From Candidatus Brevibacterium intestinigallinarum (GTDB lineage Bacteria; Actinomycetota; Actinomycetes; Actinomycetales; Brevibacteriaceae): a stretch of DNA of 41,832 nt. Where the stretch lies: assembly GCA_019117325.1 (NCBI GenBank), contig DWZY01000205.1:1-41832 (forward strand). Direction: 5' to 3'. The notes beneath the pieces were generated by a model that saw nothing but the letters and a program-made list of their open reading frames with translations, searched no databases and was not told where the DNA came from. The translations under genes and the position numbers were made by a program. The number at the start of each line of letters is the position of its first letter. The stretch's first letter is position 1. Shown in pieces: positions 14,901-22,323 of the stretch.

Positions 14901-16337
14901 TCAGCCCAGGGAACCCTCCATCTGCAGTTCGATGAGCTTGTTGAGTTCGAGCGCGTACTCCATGGGGAGCTCGCGGGCGATGGGCTCGATGAAGCCGCGG
15001 ACGATCATCGCCATCGCCTCCGTCTCCTCCATGCCACGGCTCATGAGGTAGAAGAGCTGGTCCTCGCTCACCTTCGACACCGTCGCCTCGTGGCCCAGCG
15101 TCACATCGTCCTCGCGGATGTCGATGTACGGGTAAGTGTCCGACCGGGAGTTGTTGTCGACCAGGAGCGCGTCGCACAGCACGTTGTTCGACGAGCCGTG
15201 CGCGCCGGGGTGGATGTGCACGAGGCCGCGGTAGCCGGAGCGGCCGCCGGCGCGGGCCACGGACTTCGCGACGATGGACGACTGCGTGTGCGGTGCCGCG
15301 TGCACCATCTTCGAACCGGTGTCCTGGTGCTGGCCGGCACCCGCGAATGCGACGGACAGCGTCTCGCCGCGCGCGTGCTCGCCCGTGAGCCAGATCGCCG
15401 GGTACTTCATGGTGACCTTCGAGCCGATGTTGCCGTCGACCCACTCCATCGTCGCGCCCTGCTCCGCGATCGCGCGCTTCGTCACGAGGTTGTACACGTT
15501 GTTCGACCAGTTCTGGATCGTCGTGTAGCGGACGCGGGCGTCCTTCTTCGCGATGATCTCCACGACGGCCGAGTGCAGCGAGTCCGACTTGTAGATGGGA
15601 GCCGTGCAGCCCTCGACGTAGTGCACGTACGAGCCCTCGTCGGCGATGATGAGCGTCCGCTCGAACTGGCCCATGTTCTCCGTGTTGATGCGGAAGTAGG
15701 CCTGCAGCGGGATCTCCACGTGGACGCCCGGCGGCACGTAGACGAACGAGCCGCCCGACCAGACGGCGGTGTTGAGCGCGGCGAACTTGTTGTCGCCGGA
15801 GGGGATGACCGTGCCGAAGTACTCCTGGAAGATCTCCGGGTGCTCCTTGAGCGCGGTGTCCGTGTCGAGGAAGATGACGCCCTGGCGCTCCAGCTCCTCG
15901 TTGATCTTGTGGTAGACGACCTCGGACTCGTACTGCGCGGCGACACCGGCGACCAGGCGCTGCTTCTCCGCCTCCGGGATGCCCAGGCGGTCGTACGTGT
16001 TCTTGATGTCCTCGGGCAGCTCCTCCCAGGACTGGACCTGTCCCTCGGTGGAGCGCACGAAGTACTTGATGTCATCGAAGTCGATGCCGGAGAGGTCGGC
16101 ACCCCACGACGGCATGGGCTTGCGCTCGAAGAGGCGCAGCGCCTTGAGGCGGCGCTCCAGCATCCACTCGGGCTCCTCCTTGAGGGCCGAGATCCTGCGG
16201 ACCACGTCCTCGCTGAGGCCGCGCTCCGCCATCTCGCCGGCCTCGTCCTCGTCGTGCCAGCCGTACTGGTAGGCACCGATCGCCTTGAGCTCGGGGTTGA
16301 GCTCGAGGATCCTGTTGGTCTCGGTGGTGTCGGTCAC
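14901..16337 (-). CDS. sufB: SufB Fe-S scaffold subunit
   Basis: A 478-residue SufB, the subunit on which Fe-S clusters form. Recognisable parts are the N-terminal GAYQYGWHDEDEAGEMAERG, KPMPSWGADLSGIDFDDIKYF, the core VPPGVHVEIPLQAYFRIN and YVHYVEGCTAP, the conserved Cys in CDALLVDNNSRSDTYPYI, and LGHEATVSKVSEDQLFYLMSRG. No intein interrupts it, unlike several mycobacterial sufB genes. The start is GTG with an excellent AAGGAGG 6 bases upstream, overlapping the sufR stop by four bases. Upstream in-frame sequence belongs to sufR in another frame and is not part of the protein. Confidence 0.95.
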   Translation of the reverse strand: MTDTTETNRILELNPELKAIGAYQYGWHDEDEAGEMAERGLSEDVVRRISALKEEPEWMLERRLKALRLFERKPMPSWGADLSGIDFDDIKYFVRSTEGQVQSWEELPEDIKNTYDRLGIPEAEKQRLVAGVAAQYESEVVYHKINEELERQGVIFLDTDTALKEHPEIFQEYFGTVIPSGDNKFAALNTAVWSGGSFVYVPPGVHVEIPLQAYFRINTENMGQFERTLIIADEGSYVHYVEGCTAPIYKSDSLHSAVVEIIAKKDARVRYTTIQNWSNNVYNLVTKRAIAEQGATMEWVDGNIGSKVTMKYPAIWLTGEHARGETLSVAFAGAGQHQDTGSKMVHAAPHTQSSIVAKSVARAGGRSGYRGLVHIHPGAHGSSNNVLCDALLVDNNSRSDTYPYIDIREDDVTLGHEATVSKVSEDQLFYLMSRGMEETEAMAMIVRGFIEPIARELPMEYALELNKLIELQMEGSLG

Positions 16338-17083
16338 CGTGAGCCTCCTTGTCTGGGGTCCGCTCCCTGCTCGCCGATGAGGGGGCGGGTGAGGGCGGAC
16401 GTGGGGATGTGGGTGGTGCAGACGTGCGCGCCCCCGGCCAGGGTCGACAGGCGGCGGACGTCCACGCCCAGGTATTCGCCGAACACCTCGAGCTCCGCCT
16501 CGCAGAACTCGGGGAAGTGCTCGGCCACATTGCGGATGGGGCAGTGCCCCTGGCACAGCTGCATGGCCTCCAGCGGGGTGCCGACGGCCACGGGCGACGC
16601 CGAGGCCGCGAACCCCTCGCGGTCGAGGGCCTTCGCGAGACGGCGGGACCGCTCTGCGACGGTGCCCTGCCCCTGGTCCCCCGGACGGAAGTCCGGGAGA
16701 CGGCGGCTGAGGCGCTCGCGGAGGCGGTCCGTGTGGACCTTGACGAACCCCTCGACCAGCTGGGGGCCCGCCGCCTCCTGCACGTAGTCGAGCACATCGA
16801 CCGCGAGCTCGTCGTACGTGTGCGAGATCTGGGCGTGTCCGTCCGCGGTCACCGTGTAGTGTCGGGCCGGACGTCCCCGCCCGGCCCGCTGTCCCGCCAG
16901 GGCGCGGACCTCGATGAGGCCGTCTTCTGTCAGGGCATCCAGGTGGCGGCGGATCGCCGCCGCCGTGAGCCCCATCATCTTCGCGAGCGACGAGGCGGAG
17001 ATCGGGCCGTGGTCCAGGACGGCGCTCAGGACCCGCTGACGGGTCCTCCCGTCCTCGGGCGGAGCGACTTCCGCTGCGGACAC
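16334..17083 (-). CDS. sufR: SufR-type Fe-S-sensing transcriptional repressor
   Basis: A 249-residue regulator at the head of the suf operon. The N-terminal winged helix-turn-helix (about residues 15-80) includes RQRVLSAVLDHGPISASSLA and AIRRHLDALTEDGLIE, followed by the basic wing QRAGRGRPARHY. The C-terminal domain has four Cys (177, 181, 194, 222), with CQGHCPIRNVAEHFPEFC holding the first three. This matches the cluster-binding set of SufR, which represses suf when its cluster is intact. The start is taken at the GTG at 17083 because AGGAGG ends 5 bases upstream. A GTG two codons earlier sits against the ribosome site. It is coupled to sufB by a four-base overlap, so the regulator is part of the operon it is expected to control. 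Confidence 0.92.
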   Translation of the reverse strand: MSAAEVAPPEDGRTRQRVLSAVLDHGPISASSLAKMMGLTAAAIRRHLDALTEDGLIEVRALAGQRAGRGRPARHYTVTADGHAQISHTYDELAVDVLDYVQEAAGPQLVEGFVKVHTDRLRERLSRRLPDFRPGDQGQGTVAERSRRLAKALDREGFAASASPVAVGTPLEAMQLCQGHCPIRNVAEHFPEFCEAELEVFGEYLGVDVRRLSTLAGGAHVCTTHIPTSALTRPLIGEQGADPRQGGSR

Positions 17084-17107
17084 ACACACCTCCTACCGGT
17101 GGATTCA

Positions 17108-17124
17108 CTCGTTTCAGCAACAAG
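17108..17124 (-). promoter_or_regulatory. Candidate SufR operator (imperfect dyad)
   Basis: CTCGTT, five bases, AACAAG: an inverted repeat matching at five of six positions per arm. It lies about 12 bases downstream of the sufR -10 box and before the ribosome site, where a bound repressor would block transcription. It also contains half of a GTTTC direct repeat (17111 and 17124). No known SufR consensus was matched. Confidence 0.3.
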
Positions 17125-17135
17125 TTTCTGCCCTA

Positions 17136-17141
17136 ATTGTA
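17136..17141 (-). promoter_or_regulatory. -10 box of the suf operon
   Basis: The minus strand reads TACAAT, the best -10 match in the window, in a short AT-rich patch that stands out from the GC-rich surroundings. The predicted start is near 17129, giving a leader of about 46 bases with AGGAGG at its end. No consensus -35 is seen. Confidence 0.55.
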
Positions 17142-17205
17142 GCGCTCTCCCAGGAAGAGGCCAGTGACCTGCGTGTGCGGCTGCGCACAGTGCAGCACCG
17201 GCCAG

Positions 17206-17211
17206 TACAGT
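17206..17211 (+). promoter_or_regulatory. -10 box before the ABC exporter
   Basis: TACAGT, eight bases (including GGAGG), then the ATG at 17220. If TACAGT is the -10 box the transcript starts at or next to the ATG and the GGAGG is not transcribed. If GGAGG is the ribosome site, a promoter further upstream must be used. Confidence 0.35.
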
Positions 17212-17219
17212 GGAGGCTC

Positions 17220-18146
17220 ATGAGCACCCTCCCCCTCCGCATCGAGCGCCTGTCGCTGACGTACGGCCGCTCGACGGCCGTCGAGGACGTCTCGCTCACC
17301 GCCGAGGCCGGCCGCGTGCACGCGCTGCTCGGCCCCAACGGGGCGGGGAAGTCGTCGACGATCGCCTGCGCCGCCGGGCTCCGCTCCCCCCGGTCCGGCA
17401 CGATCAGGATCTTCGGCCACGATCCCCGCACGGACCACGCCCGCACCGCGGAGTGCGCGGGGGTCATGCTGCAGGACGGCGGCCTGCCCATGTCCGCGCG
17501 ACCACTGGCGGTCCTCCGCCACCTCGCACGCCTCTACGAGGATCCCGTCGATGTCGACGCACTCGCCGAGCGGCTGGGGATCACCTCCTTCGCCTCGCGC
17601 TCGATCCGCCGGCTCTCCGGCGGCCAGCGACAGCGCGTCGGGCTCGCGGCTGCGCTCGTCGGCCGACCGCGCCTCGTCTTCCTCGACGAGCCCACGGCGG
17701 GACTGGACCCGCAGGCGCGGCTGGCCGTCGACGAGGTCATCGCCGAGCAGCGGGACGCCGGCACCGCGCTCGTCCTGACGACGCACGACATGGCGGACGC
17801 GGAGCGCCTGGCCGATGTCGTCACCGTCGTCGACCACGGCCGGGTCATCGCCCACGGCACCGTCTCCGAGCTCACGGGCGCGGAGGACGTGCTCGCGCCG
17901 GGCCGCACCGCGACCATCGTGCTGGAGGACGATGCGCCCGAGGCGGTGCTCATGACCCTGGCCGGCGAGGGGATCGTCCACGTGGACGGCGCGGTCGTCA
18001 CCATCGACTGCGCCCCCGGCGTCGAATCCCTCCACCGCATCACGGGCGTCCTCGCGGAGCACCGCGTCGCCGTCCGCTCGATCGAATTCCGGGGCAAGTC
18101 CCTGGGAGATGTGTTCCTCGAGCTGACGGGACGGAGCCTCCGATGA
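17220..18146 (+). CDS. ABC-2 exporter ATP-binding subunit
   Basis: A 308-residue ATPase of the DrrA/CcmA type. Motifs are Walker A GPNGAGKSS (residues 38-46), signature RLSGGQRQRVGLAAAL, Walker B RLVFLDEPTAGLDPQ and switch LVLTTHDMADAERL. The last 80 residues form a C-terminal domain common in this exporter group. It overlaps the permease gene by four bases (ATGA), so the two make one transporter. The pair is divergent from sufR and upstream of ctaA. A similar exporter is often found between suf and ctaA in actinomycetes, so this is probably old synteny. The cargo is unknown; a lipid, drug or heme-related substrate cannot be told apart here. Confidence 0.88.
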   Translation: MSTLPLRIERLSLTYGRSTAVEDVSLTAEAGRVHALLGPNGAGKSSTIACAAGLRSPRSGTIRIFGHDPRTDHARTAECAGVMLQDGGLPMSARPLAVLRHLARLYEDPVDVDALAERLGITSFASRSIRRLSGGQRQRVGLAAALVGRPRLVFLDEPTAGLDPQARLAVDEVIAEQRDAGTALVLTTHDMADAERLADVVTVVDHGRVIAHGTVSELTGAEDVLAPGRTATIVLEDDAPEAVLMTLAGEGIVHVDGAVVTIDCAPGVESLHRITGVLAEHRVAVRSIEFRGKSLGDVFLELTGRSLR

Positions 18147-18883
18147 GGGCGGACGTGCGCCGGGTCCTCGCGCAGACGCGGTTCGAGACGGTCACCGTGC
18201 TGAGGAACGGCGAGCAGCTGCTGCTCGCCCTCATCCTGCCCCTCATCATCCTCGTGGGACTGGGCACGACGGACGTGCTCGCCTCGGTGGGGTCCCTGCC
18301 TGCCGGCGCGTCGCAGATCCAGGTCGCGACCGCCGGGGTCCTGGGTGTGGCGGTCGCGTCGATCGCGTTCACGGGCCAGGGCATCCAGACCGCGTTCGAC
18401 CGCCGCTACGGCGTCCTCCGCCAGCTCGCGACGACGCCCCTGGGCGCCGGAGGCATCATCTGGGGGAAGCTGGGCGCCGTGCTGGCGGTCCTCGTCGTAC
18501 AGGTCGTCCTGCTCGCCACGACCGCGGTCGTGCTGGGCCTCGACACGGCCCCGGTGAGCATCGCGGGCACGGTCCTCGCGCTGCTCGCGGGCGCTGCCGC
18601 GCTCGTGTCCTGGGGCGTCCTCATGGCCGGCACCCTGCGGCCCGAGGCCACGCTCGCGGTCGCGAACCTGCTGTGGGTGCTCATGGCGTCCGTGGGCGGG
18701 CTCCTGTTCCCGCGCGAGGGCCTCTGGGGCGAGATCGCGGGGCTCACTCCCCCGGGTGCCCTGGGAGACGCGCTGCGCTCCGCGATCGTGGACGGCACCG
18801 TCGCGTGGATACCGCTGCTCGTGCTTCTCGTGTGGGCGGGGGTCGGCTCCGTCCTGGCACGGCGCTGGTTCTCGTTCGACTGA
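18143..18883 (+). CDS. ABC-2 type exporter permease
   Basis: A 246-residue membrane subunit for the ATPase just upstream. It has six hydrophobic segments: one after the N-terminal amphipathic helix (LLLALILPLIILVGLG), others around residues 55, 110, 140 and 175, and the last before the C-terminal RRWFSFD. The family segment DRRYGVLRQLATTPL follows the second helix. It starts at ATG inside the ATPase stop. The C-terminus lies in a 13-base duplicated stretch (18873-18901). ctaA begins 113 bases downstream with its own -10 box, so it is probably a separate transcript, though read-through is possible because no terminator hairpin is present. Confidence 0.86.
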   Translation: MRADVRRVLAQTRFETVTVLRNGEQLLLALILPLIILVGLGTTDVLASVGSLPAGASQIQVATAGVLGVAVASIAFTGQGIQTAFDRRYGVLRQLATTPLGAGGIIWGKLGAVLAVLVVQVVLLATTAVVLGLDTAPVSIAGTVLALLAGAAALVSWGVLMAGTLRPEATLAVANLLWVLMASVGGLLFPREGLWGEIAGLTPPGALGDALRSAIVDGTVAWIPLLVLLVWAGVGSVLARRWFSFD

Positions 18884-18901
18884 GATCCCGTTCGACTGAG
18901 A
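18873..18901 (+). repeat. 13-base tandem duplication across permease stop
   Basis: CGTTCGACTGAGA occurs at 18873-18885 and 18889-18901, a period of 16 bases. The first copy encodes the last residues and holds the TGA stop; the second copy is untranslated. Confidence 0.8.
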
Positions 18902-18951
18902 CGCGGCTTCTCACGCACGGTCCCGCGGCCGGACCGCCCGGCGAGGGAGAC

Positions 18952-18957
18952 TAGACT
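18952..18957 (+). promoter_or_regulatory. -10 box for ctaA
   Basis: TAGACT with predicted start near 18964, then a leader of about 33 bases ending in GAGGA 10 bases before the GTG at 18997. Confidence 0.4.
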
Positions 18958-18996
18958 GTCTGTGCCCCGGACCCCAGCACGTGAGGACACCTGCCC

Positions 18997-19953
18997 GTGA
19001 CGACGCGCCTCGACCGAATCCTTGCCTGGATGATGCTGAGCGCGCAGTCGCTCATCATCCTCACCGGTGCGCTCGTGCGCCTCACCGGGTCCGGGCTGGG
19101 CTGCCCCACGTGGCCGCGCTGCACCCCGGACTCGATCGTCCCGTACGGTGCGCTCACGATGCACTCGGCGATCGAGTTCGGCAACCGCCTGCTGGGCGTC
19201 GGCCTGGGCATCCTGGGCGTCATCACGATCCTCGTGCTGCTGCGTCGCTTCCGCACCCGCCCCGACCTCGTCTGGTTCGCCGTCGCGCTCACCGCGGTGG
19301 TCCCGGTCCAGGCGGTCCTGGGCGGCATCACGGTGCTGACGGGGCTGAATCCGTGGATCGTCGCACTCCACTTCGTGCCCTCGGCCGCCGCCGTCATCGC
19401 CTCGACGCTCTTCGTCCGCCGCGCGTACGACTCCGGCGCTCAGCCGCAGGCCATCGGCACACAGGTCCAGCGCGGTCTCGCGTGGACCGCTCTCATCCTC
19501 ACGGCCATCGTCGTCGTCCTGGGCCTCCTCGTGACGGGGGCTGGCCCCCACGCCGGTGATGACATGAGCGCGCGCAACGGCTTCGACACGCTGCTCATGG
19601 CCCGGCTGCACGCAGCTCCCGTCTGGGCGCTCGTCGCGGTCACGATCGGGTCGGTCCTCGTCTCGCACGCGGCAGTCCGCCGGGGTGCTCCCGGGGCACG
19701 CTCGCTGCGTCGCGCCTCTCTCGTCTTCACCGCCGTCGTCGCAGCGCAGGGCGCGCTGGGCTACGTGCAGTACTTCCTGGGCGTCCCGTGGATGCTCGTC
19801 GCCCTCCACATCATCGGCGTGTGCGCGGTCCTCATCGCGGCGACCTGGCTGCTGGACTCGCACTACGTGCGCCCGCCGCAGTCCGGCACGGATGCACCGG
19901 CGCACGATGACGAGCACGCCTCGGAGGGCGACACGGCCGCTCCTGCCGCATGA
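18997..19953 (+). CDS. ctaA: Heme A synthase (COX15/CtaA)
   Basis: A 318-residue membrane enzyme that oxidises the C8 methyl of heme O to the formyl group of heme A. It has eight membrane helices and the four conserved helix histidines, in MHSAIEFGNRL, ALHFVPSA, RLHAAPVWALV and ALHIIGVCA. The extracytoplasmic pair GLGCPTWPRC is the cysteine couple of Bacillus-type CtaA. The charged C-terminal tail (DDEHASEGD) is cytoplasmic. It starts at GTG; a GAGGA is placed 10 bases upstream. With ctaB and SURF1 it completes the heme a supply for an aa3 oxidase whose subunits are not in this window. It is separated from ctaB by the SfnG-like gene. Confidence 0.93.
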   Translation: MTTRLDRILAWMMLSAQSLIILTGALVRLTGSGLGCPTWPRCTPDSIVPYGALTMHSAIEFGNRLLGVGLGILGVITILVLLRRFRTRPDLVWFAVALTAVVPVQAVLGGITVLTGLNPWIVALHFVPSAAAVIASTLFVRRAYDSGAQPQAIGTQVQRGLAWTALILTAIVVVLGLLVTGAGPHAGDDMSARNGFDTLLMARLHAAPVWALVAVTIGSVLVSHAAVRRGAPGARSLRRASLVFTAVVAAQGALGYVQYFLGVPWMLVALHIIGVCAVLIAATWLLDSHYVRPPQSGTDAPAHDDEHASEGDTAAPAA

Positions 19954-19985
19954 CGCCGTGTGACGCTCCGTGACAGGAGTGTGAC
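19951..19985 (+). repeat. Helically phased TGAC repeats
   Basis: TGAC occurs at 19951, 19961, 19971 and 19982, so at spacings of 10, 10 and 11 bases on one face of the helix. The first is part of the ctaA stop codon. The last three are preceded by G (GTGAC). The array ends about 30 bases before the large dyad at 20014-20048. Confidence 0.55.
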
Positions 19986-20013
19986 GGTGGGGCGGTGCCC
20001 GGCCGTGGGCGGG

Positions 20014-20048
20014 TCCGATCCTGGAGAGTGATCCACTCTCCGATCGGA
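20014..20048 (+). promoter_or_regulatory. Long dyad / hairpin before the SfnG-like gene
   Basis: TCCGATC (20014-20020), a two-base CT bulge, GGAGAGTG, a 3-base loop ATC, CACTCTCC, GATCGGA (20042-20048). All 15 pairs are perfect. The 3' arm supplies the first bases of the GGAAGGA ribosome site (20046-20052) of the gene starting at 20058. It has no T-run, so it is not a simple terminator. It could be an operator on DNA or an RNA structure that hides the ribosome site. Confidence 0.7.
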
Positions 20049-20057
20049 AGGACACTC

Positions 20058-21251
20058 ATGAGCACGCCCGTCTCGCCCCTCGCCGACCTGGCGACCCCGC
20101 TGAAGTTCGCCTACTGGGTCCCCAACGTGTCCGGCGGCCTCGTCATCTCGACCGTCGAGCAGCGGACCGACTGGGGCATCGACTACAACCGGACGCTCGC
20201 GCGCACCGCGGAGTCCCTGGGCTTCGAGTACGCGCTCACCCAGACGCGGTACCAGGCCAGCTACGGTGCCTCGCAGCAGCACGAGGCGACGAGCTTCTCC
20301 CTCGCCCTCCTCCTGGCCACGGAGCGGCTCAAGGTGATCTCCGCCGTCCACCCCGGCATGTGGCACCCGGGCGTCCTCGCGAAGTTCATCAACACCGCTG
20401 ACCAGCTCTCCGGCGGCCGCGCCGCCGTCAACATCGTCTCCGGCTGGCTCAAGGACGAGTTCACGGGCTTCGGCCTCCCCTGGCTCGAGCACGACGAGCG
20501 GTACGTGCGGACGGAGGAGTTCATCCGTGCGCTACGCGGCCTGTGGACGGAGGCCGACTACGCGCAGTTCGGCCGCCACTACGCGATCGAGGGTGTCACG
20601 CTGCGCCCCGGACCGGTCGACGTCCAGGAGCGCGCGCACCCGGACATCTTCTTCGGCGGCAACTCGACGGCCGCGCAGGCGACGGCCGGTCGCGTCGCGG
20701 ACTGGTACTTCTCGAACGGCCGGTCTCTGGAGGACTACGCGGACAACGTCGCAGGCGTCGCGGCCGCGGCGGTCTCCGGCGACCGTTCAGCGCCCCGGCC
20801 CCCGCGGTTCGGCATCAACGGGTTCGTCATCGCCCGCGACACCGCGGCGGAGGCCCGCGACCAGCTGCGCGAGATCGTGGAGAACGCCCACCGCCCGGCG
20901 GTCGAGGGCTTCCGCAGCTCCGTGCAGCAGGCGGGCGCGGCGACGGGCGACAGGAAGGGCATGTGGGCGGACTCGTCGTTCGAGGACCTCGTCCAGTACA
21001 ACGACGGGTTCAAGACCGGCCTCATCGGCACGGACGACGAGATCGCGCACCGGATCATCGAGTTCAAGAAGCAGGGCGTCAACCTGCTGCTGACCGCCTA
21101 CCTGCACTTCCAGGAGGAGCTCACGCACTTCGGCGAGGAGATCATCCCCCGCGTGCGCGCGCTGGAGGCGGAGCTGGCTCAGGAGAACGGCGTCGAGTTC
21201 CGCTCGCACGAGGCGGCGGAGACGGCCGCTCCCGTCACAGCCAGGGGTTGA
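20058..21251 (+). CDS. sfnG: SfnG-like FMN-dependent sulfone monooxygenase
   Basis: A 397-residue member of the bacterial luciferase-like (LLM) flavin monooxygenases. It closely follows the dimethyl sulfone monooxygenase SfnG pattern: PLKFAYWVPNVSGGLVIS at the N-terminus, QRTDWGIDYNRTLA, GRAAVNIVSGWLKDEFTGFG, PWLEHDERYVRTEEFIRALRGLW, and SSFEDLVQYNDGFKTGLIGT. SfnG uses reduced FMN to split dimethyl sulfone to methanesulfinate, so organisms can use organosulfur when sulfate is scarce. No flavin reductase or methanesulfonate monooxygenase gene is nearby, so FMNH2 must come from elsewhere. It starts at ATG with GGAAGGA 5 bases upstream. It sits alone between ctaA and ctaB and overlaps the 3' end of ctaB by 17 bases, tail to tail. 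It is an apparent insertion into an otherwise conserved neighbourhood. Confidence 0.85.
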   Translation: MSTPVSPLADLATPLKFAYWVPNVSGGLVISTVEQRTDWGIDYNRTLARTAESLGFEYALTQTRYQASYGASQQHEATSFSLALLLATERLKVISAVHPGMWHPGVLAKFINTADQLSGGRAAVNIVSGWLKDEFTGFGLPWLEHDERYVRTEEFIRALRGLWTEADYAQFGRHYAIEGVTLRPGPVDVQERAHPDIFFGGNSTAAQATAGRVADWYFSNGRSLEDYADNVAGVAAAAVSGDRSAPRPPRFGINGFVIARDTAAEARDQLREIVENAHRPAVEGFRSSVQQAGAATGDRKGMWADSSFEDLVQYNDGFKTGLIGTDDEIAHRIIEFKKQGVNLLLTAYLHFQEELTHFGEEIIPRVRALEAELAQENGVEFRSHEAAETAAPVTARG

Positions 21252-22227
21252 GGAACGGGTCGATCGCAACCGCGAGGAAGAGCACCGACAGATAGGTGAT
21301 CGACCCGTGGAACACGCGCATGGCGCGCAGGCGGGTGCCGGACAGGCCCGCCTGCGCGCGGCGGATCAAGGCGATGCACTCCCAGAGGAACCAGCCGCCG
21401 GAGGCTGCGGCCACCGCGATGTAGACCGGGCCCATGGGTGCGAGCGGGATGAGCGCCAGCGAGGCGGCGATCATCGCGATCGTGTACCAGATCATCTGGC
21501 GCGCGACATTCGTGGGCGGCACCTTGTTGGGCAGCATCGGGACGCCGGCGGCCTCGTAGTCCGCCTTGTACTTGATGGCCAGGGGCCAGTAGTGCGGAGG
21601 CGTCCAGAAGAAGACGACGAGGAAGAGCATCAGCGGCTCCCAGCTGAGGGAGCCCGTGACGGCCGACCAGCCGATGAGGACGGGCATGCAGCCGGCGACC
21701 CCGCCCCACACGATGTTCTGGGTCGTGCGGCGCTTGAGCACCAGGGTGTAGAAGACGGCGTACAGCAGGATCGCGATCGCGGTGAGGCCCGCGGCGACCC
21801 AGTTCGTGAAGCCGCCCAGCCAGAAGATCGCGCCGAAGCCCAGCGCGAACGCGAAGATCGTCGCCGCGCGCGGCGTGATCTCCCCCGTCACCAGCGGACG
21901 GTTCTCCGTGCGCTTCATCTTCGCGTCGATGTCGCGGTCCGCGATGCAGTTGAAGACCGACGCCGAGCCGGCCGCGGCGGCACCGCCGATGAGCGTGGCG
22001 ACGACGAGCCACAGGTTCGGCAGGCCCCGTTCGGCCAGGAACATGACCGGTGCGGTCGTGACGAGGAGCAGCTCGACGACCCGCGGCTTCGTGAGCGCGA
22101 TGTAGGCGAGGATCGTGCCTCGGAGTGTGCCCCGCCCGCGTGCGCCGAGGCGCCGTTCGTCGAGGGTCCGCTGCAGGGGCTTCTCATCTGCGGCGGCGGA
22201 ATGTGCGGACTGCGGGGGGAGAGACAC
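21235..22227 (-). CDS. ctaB: Protoheme IX farnesyltransferase (heme O synthase)
   Basis: A 330-residue UbiA-family prenyltransferase that adds a farnesyl group to heme B to give heme O, the substrate of CtaA. It has about nine membrane helices. The first Asp-rich prenyl diphosphate motif is in VFNCIADRDIDAKMKRTENRPL, and the second conserved loop is in YALTKPRVVELLL-like and WTPPHYWPLAIKYKADYEAAGVPMLP segments. The N-terminal 35 residues are hydrophilic and variable. The start is a GTG at 22227 with a distant AGGAAGG; no better in-frame start precedes the first helix. It is transcribed towards the SfnG-like gene and the two coding regions overlap by 17 bases. Confidence 0.93.
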   Translation of the reverse strand: MSLPPQSAHSAAADEKPLQRTLDERRLGARGRGTLRGTILAYIALTKPRVVELLLVTTAPVMFLAERGLPNLWLVVATLIGGAAAAGSASVFNCIADRDIDAKMKRTENRPLVTGEITPRAATIFAFALGFGAIFWLGGFTNWVAAGLTAIAILLYAVFYTLVLKRRTTQNIVWGGVAGCMPVLIGWSAVTGSLSWEPLMLFLVVFFWTPPHYWPLAIKYKADYEAAGVPMLPNKVPPTNVARQMIWYTIAMIAASLALIPLAPMGPVYIAVAAASGGWFLWECIALIRRAQAGLSGTRLRAMRVFHGSITYLSVLFLAVAIDPFLNPWL

Positions 22228-22266
22228 GGTGTCGGCTGCGCCTTCCTGGTCGGGGTCGTCCTGCCG

Positions 22267-22272
22267 ATTCTA
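22267..22272 (-). promoter_or_regulatory. -10 box for ctaB
   Basis: The minus strand reads TAGAAT, predicting a start near 22260 and a leader of about 33 bases before the GTG at 22227. Confidence 0.45.
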
Positions 22273-22323
22273 TCCCTCGTAGAACAGTTGTGCACACCGC
22301 ACCGCGGACTCCGCGCGTCCCGG

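Noticed and set aside
19954..20057. A SAM or other sulfur riboswitch before the SfnG-like gene
   Set aside because: Only one simple hairpin is present. There is no multi-helix junction or pseudoknot-like conserved core in the 104-base spacer.
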